A stretch of 58,628 nt of DNA from the NCBI GenBank assembly GCA_964545715.1, contig CAZJHX010000060.1, positions 1 to 58,628 on the forward strand, written 5' to 3'. Shown here piece by piece: positions 57,676 to 58,628 of this stretch. The position numbers were made by a program, and so were the translations under genes. The stretch's first letter is position 1. Every line of letters starts with the position of its first letter. The notes under the pieces were generated by a model. The model saw only the letters and a program-made list of their open reading frames with translations. It searched no databases and was not told the DNA's origin. The stretch comes from CAZJHX01 sp964545715 (GTDB taxonomy: Bacteria > Myxococcota_A > UBA9042 > GCA-2863065).

Positions 57676-58628
57676 ATGAGCGGACGGTTGATCGGCCTGG
57701 CTGCGGCGGCAGCCGTACTGGGATGCGGCGGGGGAATCACGGTCGCCCCCGCGCCTTGTGAGAACAGCCAGTGCAAGAACGACTCGGTGTGTCTGGCCAA
57801 CGAGGACGGCTCGGCGACGTGCAAGTGCCTGGACGGATACACGGGCGAGTTCTGCGAGAGCCAGATCGACGAGTGCGCGGACCAGCCGTGCCTGAACGGC
57901 GGCTCGTGCATCGATGCGTTAGGCGACTACTCATGCACGTGTCCTGAGGGGTTCACCGGCAAGAACTGCGAGATCGGTGGCGGCGAGGACCCGTGCGATG
58001 CGCAGCCGTGCGCTAACGACGGCGTGTGCTCGACTGGAGACGACGGCGCTTTCACGTGCGCCTGTCCGGACGGCTTCGAGGGCGACACCTGTCAGACCAA
58101 CATCGATGACTGTGACCCCAACCCGTGCGCCAACGGCGGAACCTGCGCGGACGGCGTGGCCGCATTCGAATGCACGTGCGTGGACGGGTACTCCGGCGAC
58201 ACATGCGAGATCGCGCCGGAGCCGTGCTCCCCCAACCCGTGCGCCAACGGGGCCAAGTGCCTGTCGGACGGGGCCGACTTCTCGTGCGACTGCGCAACCG
58301 GCTACGAGGGCGACCTGTGCGAGACCGACACCGACGACTGCGAGCCGCAGCCGTGTGAGAACGGCGGCGAGTGTGAGGACCAGGTCGCGGGCTTCACCTG
58401 CGCCTGCCCGGACGGCTTCGAGGGCGACCTCTGCGACGCCAATATCGACGACTGCGAGCCAAATCCGTGTCAGAACGACGGCACGTGCGAGGACGCCATC
58501 GCCGCCTTTGAGTGCGTGTGTGCCGCGGGCTTCGAGGGCGCTACCTGCGAGATCAACATCGATGACTGCGACCCCAGCCCCTGCTTGAACGGCGGCGTCT
58601 GCGTGGACGGGATCGCGACCTTCGTCTG
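57676..58628 (+). CDS. EGF-repeat lipoprotein (3' part outside window)
   Basis: At least 317 residues from ATG 57676 with no stop before the window edge. Lipoprotein signal A-A-A-A-V-L-G-C, then eight EGF-like repeats (last one cut), each with six Cys in the pattern C-x4-C-x5-C-x8-C-x-C-x8-C. Several carry the calcium-binding lead I-D-E-C or N-I-D-D-C and the C-x-D-x4-Y/F-x-C motif (for example C-I-D-A-L-G-D-Y-S-C). The order and spacing resemble Notch-type arrays. Probably a surface or outer-membrane adhesive protein. Confidence 0.88.
   Translation, partial: MSGRLIGLAAAAAVLGCGGGITVAPAPCENSQCKNDSVCLANEDGSATCKCLDGYTGEFCESQIDECADQPCLNGGSCIDALGDYSCTCPEGFTGKNCEIGGGEDPCDAQPCANDGVCSTGDDGAFTCACPDGFEGDTCQTNIDDCDPNPCANGGTCADGVAAFECTCVDGYSGDTCEIAPEPCSPNPCANGAKCLSDGADFSCDCATGYEGDLCETDTDDCEPQPCENGGECEDQVAGFTCACPDGFEGDLCDANIDDCEPNPCQNDGTCEDAIAAFECVCAAGFEGATCEINIDDCDPSPCLNGGVCVDGIATFV

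Overview
The window is a 58.6 kb, GC-rich stretch, very probably chromosomal, from a Gram-negative bacterium. It has LolA-, MreBCD/RodA- and PpiD-type envelope genes, many lipoproteins, tandem TPR proteins, an FHA/sigma-54 activator and a Cys-rich lipoprotein of a kind common in Myxococcota and relatives. My best guess is a Myxococcota or deltaproteobacterial-type organism; this is inference, because no rRNA or strong marker is present. A run of exactly 100 N (17428-17527) shows it is a scaffolded draft assembly. I saw no IS element, phage, CRISPR array, tRNA or rRNA.

Layout. 1-2353: minus-strand housekeeping operon yceD-rpmF-rpiB-nrdR-ribD (ribD cut by the window edge) with a good sigma-70 promoter. 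2444-3427: a TPR protein. 3424-10123: five translationally coupled minus-strand genes with a STAS protein, a HAMP/SpoIIE-type PP2C phosphatase, a large TPR protein, a PhnD-like periplasmic binding protein and a receiver/HATPase protein, which together look like a partner-switching signalling module. 10209-11751: uppS-cdsA. 11828-14144: a membrane protein and a single-domain response regulator. 14141-19408: a PpiD-like chaperone, hisG, hisB and a Cys-rich lipoprotein in one coupled operon; the assembly gap lies in the chaperone's repeat linker. 19700-26851: an Arg-tailed protein, then mreB-mreC-mreD-mrdA-rodA, with an unusual Cys-rich insertion in PBP2 and a charged loop insertion in RodA.

26848-29533 and 34732-47994: a large type II fatty-acid/polyketide-like locus resembling aryl-polyene (APE)/flexirubin clusters. 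It has four complete ketosynthases, two short ketosynthase-like chain-length-factor homologues lacking the active-site Cys, two acyl carrier proteins, three hot-dog (dehydratase-type) proteins, a ketoreductase, an acyltransferase, a halogenase-like flavoprotein, a phytoene-desaturase-like flavoprotein, and LolA-, MMPL- and DUF3261-like export/lipoprotein components. It is split by a formylglycine-enzyme-like gene and a four-gene respiratory operon (tetraheme cytochrome, ferredoxin-like protein, NrfD, octaheme hydroxylamine-oxidoreductase-like cytochrome; 30513-34727), every junction of which is an ATGA overlap.

47976-53689: a cytochrome c-prime-like lipoprotein coupled to an FHA/sigma-54 regulator, then an M3 metallopeptidase lipoprotein and another lipoprotein. 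53686-57619: an FGE-like protein, then a siroheme nitrite/sulfite reductase with a C-terminal extension, a small partner and a TerB-like protein that seems to need a CTG start. 57676-58628: the beginning of a lipoprotein made of Notch-like EGF repeats, cut by the window edge.

The strongest candidates for something new are the paired PBP2/RodA insertions, the double ketosynthase/CLF polyene-like locus with its embedded redox operon, the STAS/PP2C/HATPase/PhnD-like signalling operon, and the CTG starts at CTGA overlaps.
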